From Diospyros lotus (Eukaryota > Streptophyta > Magnoliopsida > Ericales > Ebenaceae): a DNA stretch of 64,000 bases. Positions 43,232 to 56,126 of the stretch are shown one piece after another; the stretch's first letter is position 1, and every line of letters starts with the position of its first letter. The notes under the pieces were generated by a model. It saw only the letters and a program-made list of their open reading frames with translations. It had not been told where the DNA came from and did not search any database. Both the position numbers and the translations under genes were made by a program. The DNA lies in assembly GCF_014633365.1 (NCBI RefSeq), contig NC_068350.1, positions 9,091,922 to 9,155,921 of the forward strand, read 5' to 3'.

Positions 43232-44814
43232 TGGGCCGCTGATTTGAGCTATTTCGATAGAGGCGCAAGTGGGCTTCGCAAGGTGGACGGATATCGAGTT
43301 TGAAAGAGGCAACCATACTTCATTATGGGTCGTGGGCAAATTTAGAATCCATTGGGCCCTTTTTAATTAATTAAATTATGGGCCATATGTATTAAAAAAC
43401 CCTAAGCCCATTTAGCCTAGATTTTTCTTTTCCAAAACCCTATAAATAAGAGCTAGCAAAGAGGCATTAGGGGTGGCCGATTTTGGAGGATTCTCGCGGT
43501 TTCAACCTAGAAGCTATGGAAGGATAATTCGTTTGTAATCTGCTACATTCCCGTACCTTGCCCGGTTTGAGTCTCGGTCATATAGTCGAATCTGGTTTGG
43601 AACTCGATTTTCATGTTTTTATTGATGATTTCGTTTCTTTTCCTTCTCTAAGTTTATGTATGTTTCTTTTACGCGGTTGTGTGAATGCATGCATGATCTT
43701 TGGATAGGTTTAATTGACGTGCTCGGTTGAGGCTTTGATTAGAAAGAAACGGTATATTATAAATTGTATGAGTGATTGCTCATTTTGATTTAATCTTTTA
43801 CGGTTGTAGAAGAGTTTTTCAAAAATCAAACCCAACAGATTATTTTCATAAGTGAGACGGGGATTACTATGGTAAAGAGGTAGGGTTTATAGCAGAATTC
43901 ATCTTTGTTTCATTCTTAAGCACTTTTAAGTTCGGTTTTCATCACAACCCCCTTCGTTTAATCTTGTTTTAATAGTTCGTTGATAGTTTGTTGGGAGACG
44001 ACCTGGGGAGCATCCTAGCTGCAAACCAGTCCTAATACATACACTAATCTGGTCGGTTCAACAGCCTCGATCAAGATTTTGGCGCCGTTACCGGGGAACT
44101 GTCAATCTGTTCTGCCATAACAAGATTTGTTTATGTTCTACTCTTTTGTTTCTTTTTAATTCTCTTTCATTCTTTGTTGCTTTCTTTTTTTTTGTTTTCT
44201 TTCTGTTTTGCTCTTTTGTTTCTCTGTTCTTTTATTTCTTTGTTCATTCTTTCTATTTTTCTTTTCTGTTTTCTGCCATAACTAGCACTGTTCACCACCG
44301 TCGACTATCTTGGAATGCCTTAATTTTTGGTGTCCAAAGGAATGGGTGTGTGTGTTTTTTGGCCAAATTCCAACGTTTAGACCACTTTTTAGGCCATTTT
44401 GTGTGTTTTTTATGTGTTTATGTGATCTTTCCTTGTGTGTTTTTGTTTTATTTTTGCTCTTGTTGATATTTAGTGCATGACCAGATCATCTAAGGGTGAA
44501 CTAATTGATTTAGATCCAGAAATTGAGATGACCCTTAGGCGACAAGTAAGAAAACTTAGCTCTTAAGATAGGACAGTGACTAATAGTGTCTCTCCCATTG
44601 TCTTTGATACTGTGTCTGAGTTCCAACCTAAATTGATCAATATGGCCGCCAATGAAAACAACGGCAATGAGAATAGGAATAATGAGAATAATGCTAACAG
44701 AACTATTAAAGAATTGGCTGCCCCTGATGTGCATTGTCAACCCTTGTGTATTCACTATCCTCAATTGGAGGCAAACTTTGAACTGAAATCTGGTCGGTTC
44801 GACAGCCTCGATCA
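43232..44814 (+). mobile_element. Nested, internally deleted Athila/Tat-like element
   Basis: A TATA region (CCCTATAAATAAG, 43439) and a primer site TGGCGCCGTTACCGGGGA (44080-44097) define an LTR ending at about 44073. A gag start follows at 44476, then breaks off. The sequence TCTGGTCGGTTC-ACAGCCTCGATCAAGA occurs both at the LTR end and at 44790-44817, so the interior and most of the 3' LTR are lost. AGATT flanks the proposed ends (43227-43231, 44815-44819), but the same bases also follow the 5' LTR, so the left limit is tentative; it could lie nearer 43097. Confidence 0.5.
44476..44790 (+). pseudogene. Truncated Athila-type gag
   Basis: The frame starts MTRSSKGELIDLDPEIE, has a stop in about the 30th codon (TAA near 44563), and continues to PLCIHYPQLEANFELKSG, the conserved gag block of Athila-type elements. 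It is cut off at about 44790 by the internal deletion. Confidence 0.6.
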
Positions 44815-47398
44815 AGATTTTGACCAGGTGGTTTGCGCGTGCAAGGATGGAGGCTAGGTCGGGTGTTCGATTCGCTGGGGGCTCTCCGTGCGCTAGGAAG
44901 AATGAATTAATTATGGGCAGCAGGGGTGGCCCAAAATGGCGCCGTTTTGGGGCGCCAGTGCCAGCCCACTGCGCGGCCACGTGGTGCGCCCATGCGGCTA
45001 CTCTCCCACGCCCTCTGCTTGCACGAAAATTAAGGCCAATTTGGCCCATGTATTTTGCCCGATTTTTTTATGGGATTAGATGGCTATTTAATGCTTCAAT
45101 TGAAGCTTAATTTCGAGGAAAACAGTGAGCGAGCAGGGAGCTTTCGAAAGAAGAAGATGGCGCGTTGAGGCTGGAAATGGTGAGAAAATTGGAAGAAACT
45201 GAGCATTAAATCAAGTTTTATTGCTGTTTAATTAGTCAGGTAAGTAAAGAATTATGTATTAATAATTTTGTACAGTTAAAATTTAATTATGAGTTTGATT
45301 TTATTAATTTTGGATGATTATACTAGTTCCGTGTATTAATTTGGTGTGCAAGTATATATATATACACTAGTGCACTAATGAGTGGGCTGTGTGTGAGAGT
45401 GTATATTATTTTGATTGTGAGAGTTTGTATTGTTGTGAGTGTGCCAAGTTATATATTTATATATATATATATATGTGTGTGTGTATGTATGGGCGTGAGA
45501 ATCACTGTGTGTGAGTATAAGGGAGTTAAAATAAAAGAAAAGAAAAGAAATGGCCCTAACCGTGTATGCACATCAGTGGAGATGTGTGCATATGCTATTA
45601 ATAAAAGATATATACTTCTCTATGTGTATAATCTAAGCAGGAAATGATGTTTGCATATTAGTGAGTATTAAGTTGTTATTATTATATATTAATTATATGA
45701 ATTGAGATGTCATTAGTATGATTTAATTTAAAATAAATAGGAGATTCATTGGGGTTCTATTTCAGTGTGTCTACGTGGGTAAAAAGTATTATAATCAGCA
45801 TATGTTTAAGAATTTCATACGACTAGATTATTTATTTTACACAATAGATTTATTTAATTAAAGCTATGATTTCATTAATTATCAAAAAACTCTTTACTTC
45901 ACAGCAGGAGTACTTAAAAGATAAGGAACGGCCATGTAAACGCAAGTTCCCAACTCTCTTCTCCCGTTCTTTGATTCCCCTGAGAGACTCCGTGGTTTCT
46001 CGTACTTTACGCCCTCAATTACTCTAATTCAGCGCCTAACATTATTTATTGAGATATTATTCAAATATTTTAATTTAAATTAAATCCAGAACTTCTAGAG
46101 TTTTATTTGTTGTGCGCCCACGGGGTTCGTACCACCCCTATTTTTTTCGAAATGATGCTGAACTACTTGGGGACTAGGTTCTTAGTGGTGTGGGTATATG
46201 AATGGATTTCTCGGGTTTATTTATGGATCGATTAGAGCTATTGAGTAGTGGGGCAGGGGTCGACTGTTTGGTGATGTTGGGATAAACTATTGTACGGCCC
46301 TGAAGTTGACCGTCAGGTGGACACTCCTAGTCACTGGCAGTTGACCAGTGCCGGGCACTGTTGACTAGCTCTGCCAGTATGTGATTTACTGTACAATTAG
46401 ATTCATTATATTATTGTTCATGATTTGATATGCACATGGGTACAGGTTGCATGTTGGGATATTCATTTATTGAGTATGCTTGGACACAGACATTCTAGCT
46501 TGATTAGGTTGCATCCAGCACGGGCATCTGCATTGCGTGTGGTTTACTATGTGGGCGGAGCATGGCCTAATGCCTGGATGTATGGGCGCCAGTGTATCAC
46601 GTTGATGCTCATTACGTCATTGCATTTCTATGTGCATTGCATGGCTACTGGTAGTTATTAGTTCTCGGACGGGAGAACCGTTCCGAGGGAGTCTATGGCT
46701 CGGGTGTCGGGAGTACCGACATGGACACACGGGTGGCGGGAGCACTGACCCGGGATGGCGCGCACAGGCTGCTGGAGATATTTGTTGCCTTTCAGAGCAG
46801 TGGCAGGTTGGTATGGGATTTGGGTGTCATGTGTCTTGTGTGGGCCCCAAGGACCGGTATGTGCTTTTATTATATTATACTATTGTGTTGTAGCGTCTCA
46901 TGGCTTGTGTGTACTTGGGGGTTGGTGTTCTGGGAAAGTTTATTGGTTCTATGCAGTCTTCAGCCTTTCTTTTCTTATGCTTGCTGAGTCTCTCGAATCA
47001 CTTTGTTTTTCCATCATTCCAGGTAGTGGCAACGTGATTCAAGGGCAAGGGAGTCAGCTTCTAGCGGCAGAGTCGGTATGGTGTACAGGTAGTCCCTGTC
47101 AACTCTGATGTCTGAGTAGGATTTATTTTATTATTTTTACTGTGCTAGTTCTTTCCTCGAGTTTTGTGTATGTCGTCACAAGAGTCTGTGTTCATTTATT
47201 TATCATGTGACCGCTGTGTTAGCGGGGTACCCGTAGTGCATGCATGTGTTTAGCTTCACTTCCATTGTTCTTATTTTTGTGTATGCATGCTAGGGTAGTT
47301 TTTGTCTTGTATGTTTCACTCTTTCTCATTCCGTAAGTGCTTCCGTTCGAGTAGTTCGAGTGATTGGGGGATATCCAGGCTGGGGTACTTACATTGGC

Positions 47399-48738
47399 CA
47401 TCTACTTTTGGTATATTACTCTACGCATGACTTCTATAAATTATACCTAAGGTCCTAAACCTACTGCAATTTAAGCTTTCGCTTAAGCCTTGAAAATTTT
47501 GAGAATTATGCTAAAATCCCAACAATCTCTGAAAATTTACACTAAGGCCCCTTGCTTTCAAAAATTACATCATGTGAAACCTTTTAGCAAATTACCAATA
47601 TACCCTTAATTTAACATAAAAATGTCTCAAACCCTTGCAATATTATCAAAAGGAAATTGCTACTTGTACAAACAACTGAATTATCGTGAGGATGATCGAA
47701 AACGTCAAATGACAAAAATGCCCTCACTCATTTGCAGATTCATCACCCCTGCCTTTAGCTGTCTCTTCTTTCCTTTGCCATGGCCACCTCCAGCAAGTTT
47801 CGCATTGCCTTGCCTCATCACCGTCTTCGTCTCGATGCTTTGCCGACTGCTGATGCATCATCTTGTTGCCTTGTTATAGCACCTCAAACGACTGTCACTA
47901 CACCTTGCCATGACCCTACTGCAGTACCTCACATGATCGCCACTTTATCATGTTGTCATATCGTCGCAACGCTTGGCGACAATCGCCATTACACCATCTC
48001 GTCGCCTCGCCGCTACCACCTCTAAATGAAACCTAGGCTTCTCCCGTACTTGTGCTTTAATAATCGATGATGAAGTCCAATTCGATCATTGAGCCTATCA
48101 TCGTGTCAATACATATAGCACAAGCCCTATCAAAATACCTTTAAATAATAAGAAATTGCCTTTAAACCTATTTTTATTTTTTTAAAATAAAAAATCCTAA
48201 TTTCTAATTATCTTAAAATTTTGAGGTATTATATACTCCATCAAAGTAACAAAATAGATTATTTAATTAGGTTTCTATCTTTTAACCCCCGTTCAAATAT
48301 GGCAAGGGACGGCAATGGGTGCCCGTAAAAACTCATTTGATGTGAGTGTTCTGAGTATTAAAAAATACTCACGGTGTGCGTATGGATGAGATATTTAGAA
48401 TACCCATAACTTCTTTTGTCTCTCACCTTTGTCACCGGCAAATGAAAGTGATATTTTTTATTTCTTAACATATTGAAACAATCTAAAATTTTACCGTTGT
48501 TCTTTTTTACCTTTTTGTGCGCATTAATGTCATATTCTTTAGCTATTAAATTGTGTGAACTTATTAAAATTATAAATATCAATTTGTTAAAATAAAATCC
48601 TTCACTAATCAAGTTATTTAAGATTAAAATATTAAAAATATATTAATTACTAATTTATACTAAATAGATATATCTTTCGATTACTTTCAAGCATATTCAT
48701 ATTTTGAAAGCATGGCAAAATCATTTTAAGTACATACT
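47399..48738. other. Intergenic region, possibly old DNA element sequence
   Basis: A GC-richer block at 47.75-48.03 kb (GCCATGGCCACC, then CATCGTCTTCGTCTCGATGC-like text) within AT-rich flanks resembles the cores of the other DNA elements here. I could not define matching ends. No gene. Confidence 0.35.
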
Positions 48739-48747
48739 TTCAATATA

Positions 48748-49124
48748 GGGTTAATTATATCAATAATCACTCAACTTTATATTCTGTTATTATTTAGTTA
48801 CTGAATTTTAAAATATTATTTGTTAGTTACTGATATTTCAAAACTGTTACTATTTAGTCACTGAACTTTAAAATGTTACCTACTAGTCATTAATATTTCA
48901 AAATCGCTTATCATCCGTCACTCGTTAGTCACTGAACTTTAAGTTCACAAGTGAGAGATGAGAGACAGTTTTGAAATATTAGTGACTAACAAGTAATATT
49001 TTAAAATTCAGTAATTAACTAGTAACAGATTTGAAATATCAGTAACTAATGAATAACATTTTAAAATTCAATGACCAAACAATAATAGAATGCGAAGTTG
49101 GGTGATTATTGATGTAATTAACCC
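48748..49124. mobile_element. Palindromic MITE with 9-bp target duplication
   Basis: The ends GGGTTAATTATATCAATAATC and the inverse are followed by inverted internal repeats of the type TTAGTTACTGAATTTTAAAAT, so each strand can fold almost end to end. Flanks TTCAATATA (48739-48747) and TTCAATGTA (49125-49133) match at eight of nine positions, pointing to a Mutator-type origin. Confidence 0.75.
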
Positions 49125-49133
49125 TTCAATGTA

Positions 49134-51260
49134 TGGTGCATACCAATTAGCAAATATTTGTCCAAGCATCACTCACTCTCTTATGCAACTAAACAATGAA
49201 TTTTAGTCTTTGTTGTGTTATAGTTCAAACACCATTAAAAGTCCAAAATAATTATTTAAGTTAAAATGTGTACATTTTTCCATAATTAGGGGATCTTGCA
49301 CAAATGAGCAAACTATTTTTTTTTTATAGGTTCAGACGATTTAACGACCACGTTTTTAGTCAAATAAATTCATTATTGTATCTTGAGGATAAACATAATT
49401 CAAAATGTCTACCAATTAGTTAGTAACACAAAGAAAGAATTACAATTAGTTATAATTATTAATCCCAAATTCTTGAAGACTGCTGATACAAATATAATTG
49501 AAAGCTATCAATTTAAATTTGTAGTGTACGTTACACAAGAAATCTTGCCACAAATTGTTAAAAATATTTAATCTCCTTCCAATCACTTAGAAATTTTCCA
49601 TTTTAATTCATTTTCCTCTTTCTTTTCTCTATTTATCCCATATTTTTCTTTTATTGATTAATTGATCCTTCAATAATACAAAATAAACACACATTAAGGA
49701 AAATAAAAATTATTATTATTGTTTGTCTTTTTTAAAACTCAATTATATTTTATATTTAAAACAAATATCTCATTTTATATCCTCGTGTTCATTATTTGTG
49801 TGGTTCTAAATATTTTAAAATATCATAATATATAATTCATTATTTTCTCTTTATAATTATTCAATACTCAAGAATTTTCTTCTTATTATTTTTAAAATTG
49901 GCCCATATTATATATTTAGATAGGGGTAATTTTGAAAAAGCTTTCCAAGTCATGGACTCCAGGTGTCTTTTTGCAAACTTAAGGCAAATTTAAAAATTTT
50001 AAAAAATACTATACCCTGTACATAATTTTTTTTCAAACTCAAGCAACTGTGGCTGTGCCAATTCCCATCTAGGCTGCACAGAAATAAAATTGGGGAATGA
50101 ATATGACATAAAACAGAAATGAAGAAATGATAATTTTTTTTAAAAAGTAAGAATTAAAAATGTGTAAGCAAAAACAAAAAAAAAAAAGAGTATTTTTGTA
50201 AATATAATCTTAATATAAAAGAATAATATAAAATAGTTATTTAATTTAAAATAAATATAAATTCCATAATTCTTTCAAACAAATATAAATATAAATTCTA
50301 TCATCCATGAAACATGATTTATTAATTAAAATCGAACAACAAATTTAAAAAAAAAATAATCAAACATAATATAATTTATAAAAGTTTCTCCATTTCAACA
50401 TTCTATTTCTCTATGATCTCATTGGTATCTTCATTAGTCTTAAAGTTGGTGTTATGTTTCCTATTTAAAGTGAAAAAGAAATTATAAATTAATTAATAAT
50501 ATTAATTGAATATTACTATTAGAGAATTAATATTAATAGGAGAAGAAATTGGAGGAAAAAAAGGGAAGATGAAGATAAAGAAAAGTAAGAGAAGAAATCG
50601 AAAGATACAAAAAAGAATAGATAACAGGTAAAAAAATAAATTAAAAAAAACAGATCGTACAACATTAGAAGAAAACGAAAGAACTTGAGAAACTGTAAAG
50701 TAGTAGGAAAGATCAGAGTCGCAAGTAAGTCAAGTGCAGCAAAGCAATGCGAAAGCTGTTGCAAGCAAACGTAATATATTTCCGTCTCTAACCTCTTCGA
50801 GAACGAAAATGTATTTCCAAAATTTTCCTAATATTACATATTAAAAAGTTTTTAAAATTACAAAAATCATCCAAAAATATTTTTTTGATATTTTTGTGAT
50901 TCAAAAACAGAAATATTTTAGAAATAGTGAAATGACATCCCCAAAAACATTTTCTGTCCATCCATCAAAAATATTGTTGCCATTACCATACCTAAGTATG
51001 GATACCCGTTCATCTTCCTCCCCTCAAGTCTTCCACACAACAGCAAGAGACACCAGAAGCCGCCATTGTCACTGAAATACTAAGAATTTTAATTTATATC
51101 TTCTCGTCTAATTTTTGTTTACAGGCGAAGTTTAAATAGATGCATGCAAATTCCTCCTTCATAATATATATGTACTGATCCAATTCATCACTGTAATCTT
51201 TGTAAGTTAAGTTCGCCTTTCAGAAATGGAAATGGTGAGAAAAAGGTTTTGATTTCTTAC
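49134..51260. other. AT-rich intergenic DNA
   Basis: No gene recognised. ORFs at 49383-49571 and 50519-50764 are low complexity and probably chance. Confidence 0.6.
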
Positions 51261-51311
51261 CCAGATGCATATACATATATATATGGACGGCATATTGACA
51301 AATAATTCAAT

Positions 51312-51767
51312 TCATTCTGATTCTGAATTGTCCCTTCGAGCTCGCTTCATCTTTCGGCCTGAATCTTCTGCAATATGTGGACGGAACACTGATTCGACAT
51401 CTTTTGAGAGATCAGGCTCAAGACTCCGGCGAAGCGGCGGCGACGCTTTTCTCTTCGCGGAGGGAGATGGTCGGAGCTTCTTGGGCGCGGGCGGGCACCG
51501 GCTGAGCACCGGGATTTTGTGTTTCGAGGACGTCGGAGTTCTAAACCCTTCATTGTCGGCGTCGGTTTCATCGGTTTCAAATTCTCCCAAACTCGCCGGC
51601 TCTTTTAGCTCCCCGGAAGACGGCGCCGTCTCTGGATCAGACCTATCCGTTGAGGCCGTGGCTTGAATTATGTCGGACCCTTCAAACGTGGGCCTTGATT
51701 TTGAAGAACCCTCGAATTCCTTCTGGTTGTTGTCATCTTTGGCGTCGAACAAATCCGAATTTGACAT
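51312..51767 (-). CDS. SIAMESE-RELATED (SMR)-type cyclin-dependent kinase inhibitor
   Basis: A single-exon ORF of 151 aa on the minus strand. The hallmark of the plant SIM/SMR family is present at residues 74-87 (GFRTPTSSKHKIPV), followed by the usual CPPAPKKLRP (91-100). A basic PLRRSL stretch, DVESVF (123-128) and a KMKRARR nuclear-localisation-like tail (139-145) follow. SMR proteins bind CDK-cyclin complexes and push cells from mitosis to endoreduplication or arrest. Most members have SDHKIP; here Asp is Lys. The first 70 residues are acidic, Ser-rich and not conserved. The start is the first ATG of the frame. Length fits the longer SMRs. Confidence 0.85.
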   Translation of the reverse strand: MSNSDLFDAKDDNNQKEFEGSSKSRPTFEGSDIIQATASTDRSDPETAPSSGELKEPASLGEFETDETDADNEGFRTPTSSKHKIPVLSRCPPAPKKLRPSPSAKRKASPPLRRSLEPDLSKDVESVFRPHIAEDSGRKMKRARRDNSESE

Positions 51768-52230
51768 CTCACAGCCAATTCAGTGAACATGAAGCTAAAA
51801 CTGCAGGCAGGAGAGACAGAGAGAGAGAGATTGAAAAGAAACTGATGATGAGGCAGATTTATGGAAAATTAACACAGACACATCAAAACACCATTTTCTT
51901 TCATCAGTTTCTGCACTGATTTCTCGGCACTTCTCTTTGGATTTATGCCTTGTTTACACCAACATTACAACTGAGATCATCATCATTATCCTCATCATAT
52001 GATCAATCAAAAGGAGACAAATTGAGAGAGAGAGAGAGAGAGAAATTATTACAGGAAAGAGACAGAAATCAGAAGCTCTTGGCGACGGATCCAATGCCCA
52101 TAACCGCTCTCTCTCTCTCTCTCGGCTCTATGCAATGTACTTTCTCTCTGATCTTTTCGAAGTTTGGTGGGTCCGTGCACGTGGGATATTGCTTTCGTAG
52201 GGACCATCGCCTGAAATAAACGGAACGACG
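51768..52230 (-). promoter_or_regulatory. Upstream region of the SMR gene with GA and CT tracts
   Basis: GAGAGAGA runs at about 51815-51830 and 52024-52042 and a CT run at 52106-52122 lie 50-350 bp before the start codon. Plus-strand ORFs over it are not supported. Confidence 0.45.
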
Positions 52231-52666
52231 TCTCATTGCCTCAACCCATCTCCCTTTCATCTTTGAAGCAAATGTATACTTGAATGTGTACTGTGTGTAT
52301 ATATATATAATATATTTGGGTGGTGTGAATATATAATATATATTAATTTAATTTATATGCTATATTTTGAAATTCAGTAATTACCCAGAATTTTTTTTTT
52401 TGAGTACAATAACAAGTTGGAGTGGCAAAAAGAACTGTGTTTAATTTTGTATTGATTAATTGTTGATGGACAACAATTCCATTACATGATAGTTCGTACC
52501 CATATTTTATAGGGCAAACCCATTTTTTTTTTTTTGAACTTCAAATTTAATTTATTGAGTACTTAGTCTTTATAATTTATACCTATTAACTAGTTAATTT
52601 TATTTAAAATAATGTATGAGTTACACATGAGATAAATTAAAAAAAATAAAAAAAAAAGAATAATAG

Positions 52667-53190
52667 AAGAAGAACCGATTGAACTGATCCTTCATTCCAC
52701 ATTTCTCTTCACTTTTTCTTGTTATCTTTGCTTTCGTCTCTCGTCAACCCGAATGGAAGAACCGACTCTCCCGTCAGCCATTGCCATCTCAATCGATCTC
52801 GATGGTTACATGTGATGTGACCCTGAAAAGAAGAAAAATAGAAGAAAAGAAAAACTGACCAAACCAATCATTTCTTCCACCTTCAATGTCGTCTTTGCTC
52901 TTGTCTCTCATCAACCTAAACAGAAGAACCGATTGAACTGATCATTCATTCCATATGTCCCTTGACTTTTTCTCATCGTCTTTTCTTTCGTCTCTCGTCA
53001 ACCTGAATGGAAGAATCGAGTCTCCCGTCAGCCATTGGCATCTCAATCGATCCCAATGGTTACATGTGAAATGAGCTGGAAAGAAGAAAAATAAAATAAA
53101 AGAAAAACTGACCAAACTAATCATTTCTTCCACCTTTAGTGTCGTCTTTGCTCTCATCTCTCATCAACCTAAACAGAAGAACCGAGACTC
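52667..53190. repeat. Tandem repeat of about 254 bp
   Basis: Just over two units. GAAGAACCGATTGAACTGATC appears at about 52671 and 52924, and a shortened third start at about 53176. Shared blocks include TTTCGTCTCTCGTCAACC, CATCTCAATCGATC and CAATCATTTCTTCCACCTT-like text. The unit is pyrimidine-rich; no protein is indicated. Confidence 0.8.
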
Positions 53191-53642
53191 CCATCAATTG
53201 TCGTTGTCTCAACCAATCCCGACCATTCCTTTTTGCTTCAATTGGTGACTCGCAAGTCGCGGCAGACCCGTTATTCCCTTTCTTCAATTGACGACCTACG
53301 ATCGACCGACCCCTCTTTACTCCGATCGATGACCCACAAGTCACAACCAACCTACTTTTTCCTTTCCTTTTTACTCCAACAAGCGACCCATGACCGACCC
53401 ACCCTTTTTCGTCCTATTTGCTCCAACTAGTGACCTACTATTTATTTATTGGTGAATTTGTAATTTGACAGTCGTTGGGCGTAATGTTTTGCTGCTTTGT
53501 TTTTACATATTTAATAATATGTTTATTACACACTAAATATTAATTAAATAGTCAATATATGTAAATTATAAATGTCAAGTCTAATTTTAAGTTAAGAGGG
53601 TGATAGATTTTTTGGAAAAAAAAAATATTGTTTTGACCCACA

Positions 53643-53932
53643 AAACTTCATCAACTTTTTTGTACATGCACGTGACAATGAAAATTCTATAAAAAATCAT
53701 AAATTGAATTACTAGGATCATATATACCGAACGTACGAGATATTACCCAATTTAGTTGTTAAATAAAATAGGTACTTATATATTAAATGAAACATATTAT
53801 TATTTGATATATAAAAAAATCGAAATTAATACTTAAATATTAAACAAAACAGATATTCATTTATGAAAGAAGCTTAAAACAACTCTTAACCATGCGAATT
53901 GGGGTGTTCCTGATCTTATTTTGATTAGCATA
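53643..53932 (+). repeat. Dispersed repeat, copy 2
   Basis: Partner of 38003-38263, same orientation, about 30 bp longer because of an AT-rich insertion near 53780-53810. Identity of the element is unknown. Confidence 0.8.
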
Positions 53933-54086
53933 TGGTTGAGGTTTGTGTTCTAAATTTAAGGCTTTTTTCTCCCTTTCCCTAACTTATGCTTTTAGGGATT
54001 TATTTATTTAAGGGTTCACCTAACCGATGGTTCACCAACACAACAATTCCTAGGTACTCTTGAACAAGAAGACTTGACAAAAGGCC

Positions 54087-55112
54087 ATCAAGGTACAATT
54101 ATAAAAGGAGGGTTCACCTAACCGAGGGTTCACCGTTTTCGTGGCCTGAATTTCATTTTCCCTTTATGGTCACTTTAAGTTTTATATATCACGTTCTTCT
54201 TTACTCTTCGTCTAAGTTAGGTATCAAAGTGACTTTCTCAATAAATTCTAGAGTAATCTCACTATATTTTTCCTTACAAATTATCGACATTTCGATAATT
54301 CATTCGTAATTTAAATTATACAATACATCGTTATTTTTATTAAATATATTGGTGCTTATTTTCCTACATTATCATATAGAATAAATGATTGAGGCAAACA
54401 ATAAAAGAACAAATTTTGCATAGTTTTATCACCATTATATAAGTTACTTTGTGAACGATGAAGGAATTTTAGGTGATTATACAAAATAAATGTGCTTACT
54501 TAGGTAAATAAAAAATTATGTATATAAATAAATAAATTTGTTCATAAACATGATTCGACTAAATAAATTTATATTTAAACTTGACTTGTTTATTAAATAA
54601 ATTTTAAATTATTATTTAATTAATTAATAACAAACATAAACGAACCAATGCTAAACCTATTCATAAAGTGTTCAAATGAGTGTATTGATTTATTTATCCC
54701 TCAATACCAAACTATATATGAAAGGTTAAGAGACGAAAACAAAAAATACTGACCACACCTTAATTGAAACTAAAATTTTTATTTTTTGTATTAGAATTGC
54801 AAAAATAAATAAATCAATAAATATGATAAAAATCATTTCTTTTGCCTTCCTCATGTTATATGCGTGCGTATTATAAAGGTGAATACGCAAAACTCATGTA
54901 TTAATGTATTATAAAATGATTATTTCATCATTTCATTTGACAATTAAAATTTATATAAGTTAAAAAATATATTTGATAGTTAAAATTTAATTTTTAAGTA
55001 ATATTAATATAAAAATAAATTCAAATGTAGTGATATAATTAATATATCACCAAAAAAAATCAAACTGTGCTTGCTTAAATAATAATAGAATAAATAAATA
55101 TACATGTGTAAT
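54087..55112 (+). repeat. Large direct duplication, left copy
   Basis: Starts near CAAGGTACAATTATAAAAGG and ends at AATAGAATAAATAAATATACA. The right copy is at 56127-57585. Long stretches, such as TTCTCAATAAATTCTAGAG and TAATTAATATATCACC, are almost identical. Confidence 0.85.
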
Positions 55113-56126
55113 ACTAAAAAATTCCTTGAGGACTCAAATGTAATTATTTTGGGGCGTAAGTGAAATTTTCTAAAATTATGGAGAATAAGTGTATTTTTTC
55201 TAAGTTGTGAAAACAAAGCAAAATTCTAGAAACTTGAGAACTTGAGGGATGGGGAGTGGAAGTGCAAGAGAGCAAAGGAAAAAGTGCAAAACAACAAAAA
55301 AAGTAGTGTGAACAGTGCAAAGAGGTTAACGGCCGTGCTATTGATTGCCGATCATCGGTGTCCTGTCGCCATTTCAAAGCAGAGATAAGGCCATCATGGC
55401 CTAGGGTAGGCCTTGCAATACAAGATGAGGTCGGGATTGGCCGAAAAGGCGGTTGGAATCGGCTATAAATAGCAGAGGTTGGGGAAAAGGTTTCTTTAAT
55501 TTTTAGTTGAGAAATCCGAGTATTCTGGGAAAAATTGAGAGGTTTGGATAAGAGGCTTTTGTTTTTGAAGGGTTAGGGATCATTTTTGGAGAATTTGGGA
55601 AGTTTTCGTATTAATTTGAGCTGGTTTCGAGCTTCAGCAGAAAGTCACGAATGTTGCCGGAACTGAGGTTTAAACAACCAAATTGAGGGTGTGTCGGTCG
55701 AACTTTCAAGCCAAAAATTGTCCCATCGTTCTCGAGAGGTCAAGTAGGGCAAGAGGGAGGAAGAAACTAGGAGAAATCGAGGCAAAATCGGTCAGCGGTG
55801 ACAAGTGGGAAGCTAGAAAACACAATTGGCAACTGAGCTCGTGGGAAGCGCGCAAGACGTGTGGGCTATGGGTGCGTGCAAGGGCATGTGTAGGTAAGAA
55901 AATAGGAAAAAATATGGGGGAAATGAAGAAAAAGGGGAAACAAATTTAGAAAAATTCTAAAAAATTGAGAAATTTAGTTTTTTTAATTTTTTAAAAAATT
56001 TGGCCAAAAAATTATAGAGCACAAATTTTGAGGTCAAGCACGTATTTTGAGAAGACTCAAAAAGCTAAATCAAAGTGAGTAATTTTTAAAAAAAATTATA
56101 TGATATGAATTGTCTAGATATATTTT
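55113..56126. other. Segment between the duplicated copies, LTR-like
   Basis: Contains GGCTATAAATAGCAG at about 55461, the same palindromic TATA context as in the Del/Tekay-like LTR at 11536, followed by a G-rich leader. It may be a piece of a related LTR. The 88-codon ORF at 55683 is Lys/Arg-rich and not recognised. Confidence 0.4.

Larger units (their letters stand above)
42602..47393 (+). mobile_element. Solo LTR of a Del/Tekay-like Ty3/gypsy element, with a nested insertion
   Basis: The start TATAATATCCC (a TG to TA change from the canonical TGTAATA-CCC type) and the end GGGTACTTACA are flanked by TTGGC on both sides (42597-42601 and 47394-47398). Without the nested Athila/Tat-like piece it is about 3 kb, in the size range for this lineage. 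A TATTTAAT at about 45083 may be its promoter. The GC-rich 46.2-47.1 kb part has several chance ORFs. No gag-pol is present. Confidence 0.62.

Noticed and set aside
44510..45049. 179-aa minus-strand ORF
   Set aside because: It spans the antisense of Athila-type gag and LTR sequence and crosses the deletion junction. No recognised domain.
46425..47108. Overlapping plus-strand ORFs of 78-117 aa
   Set aside because: They lie in the GC-richer part of an LTR, in three frames at once, with no conserved motif.
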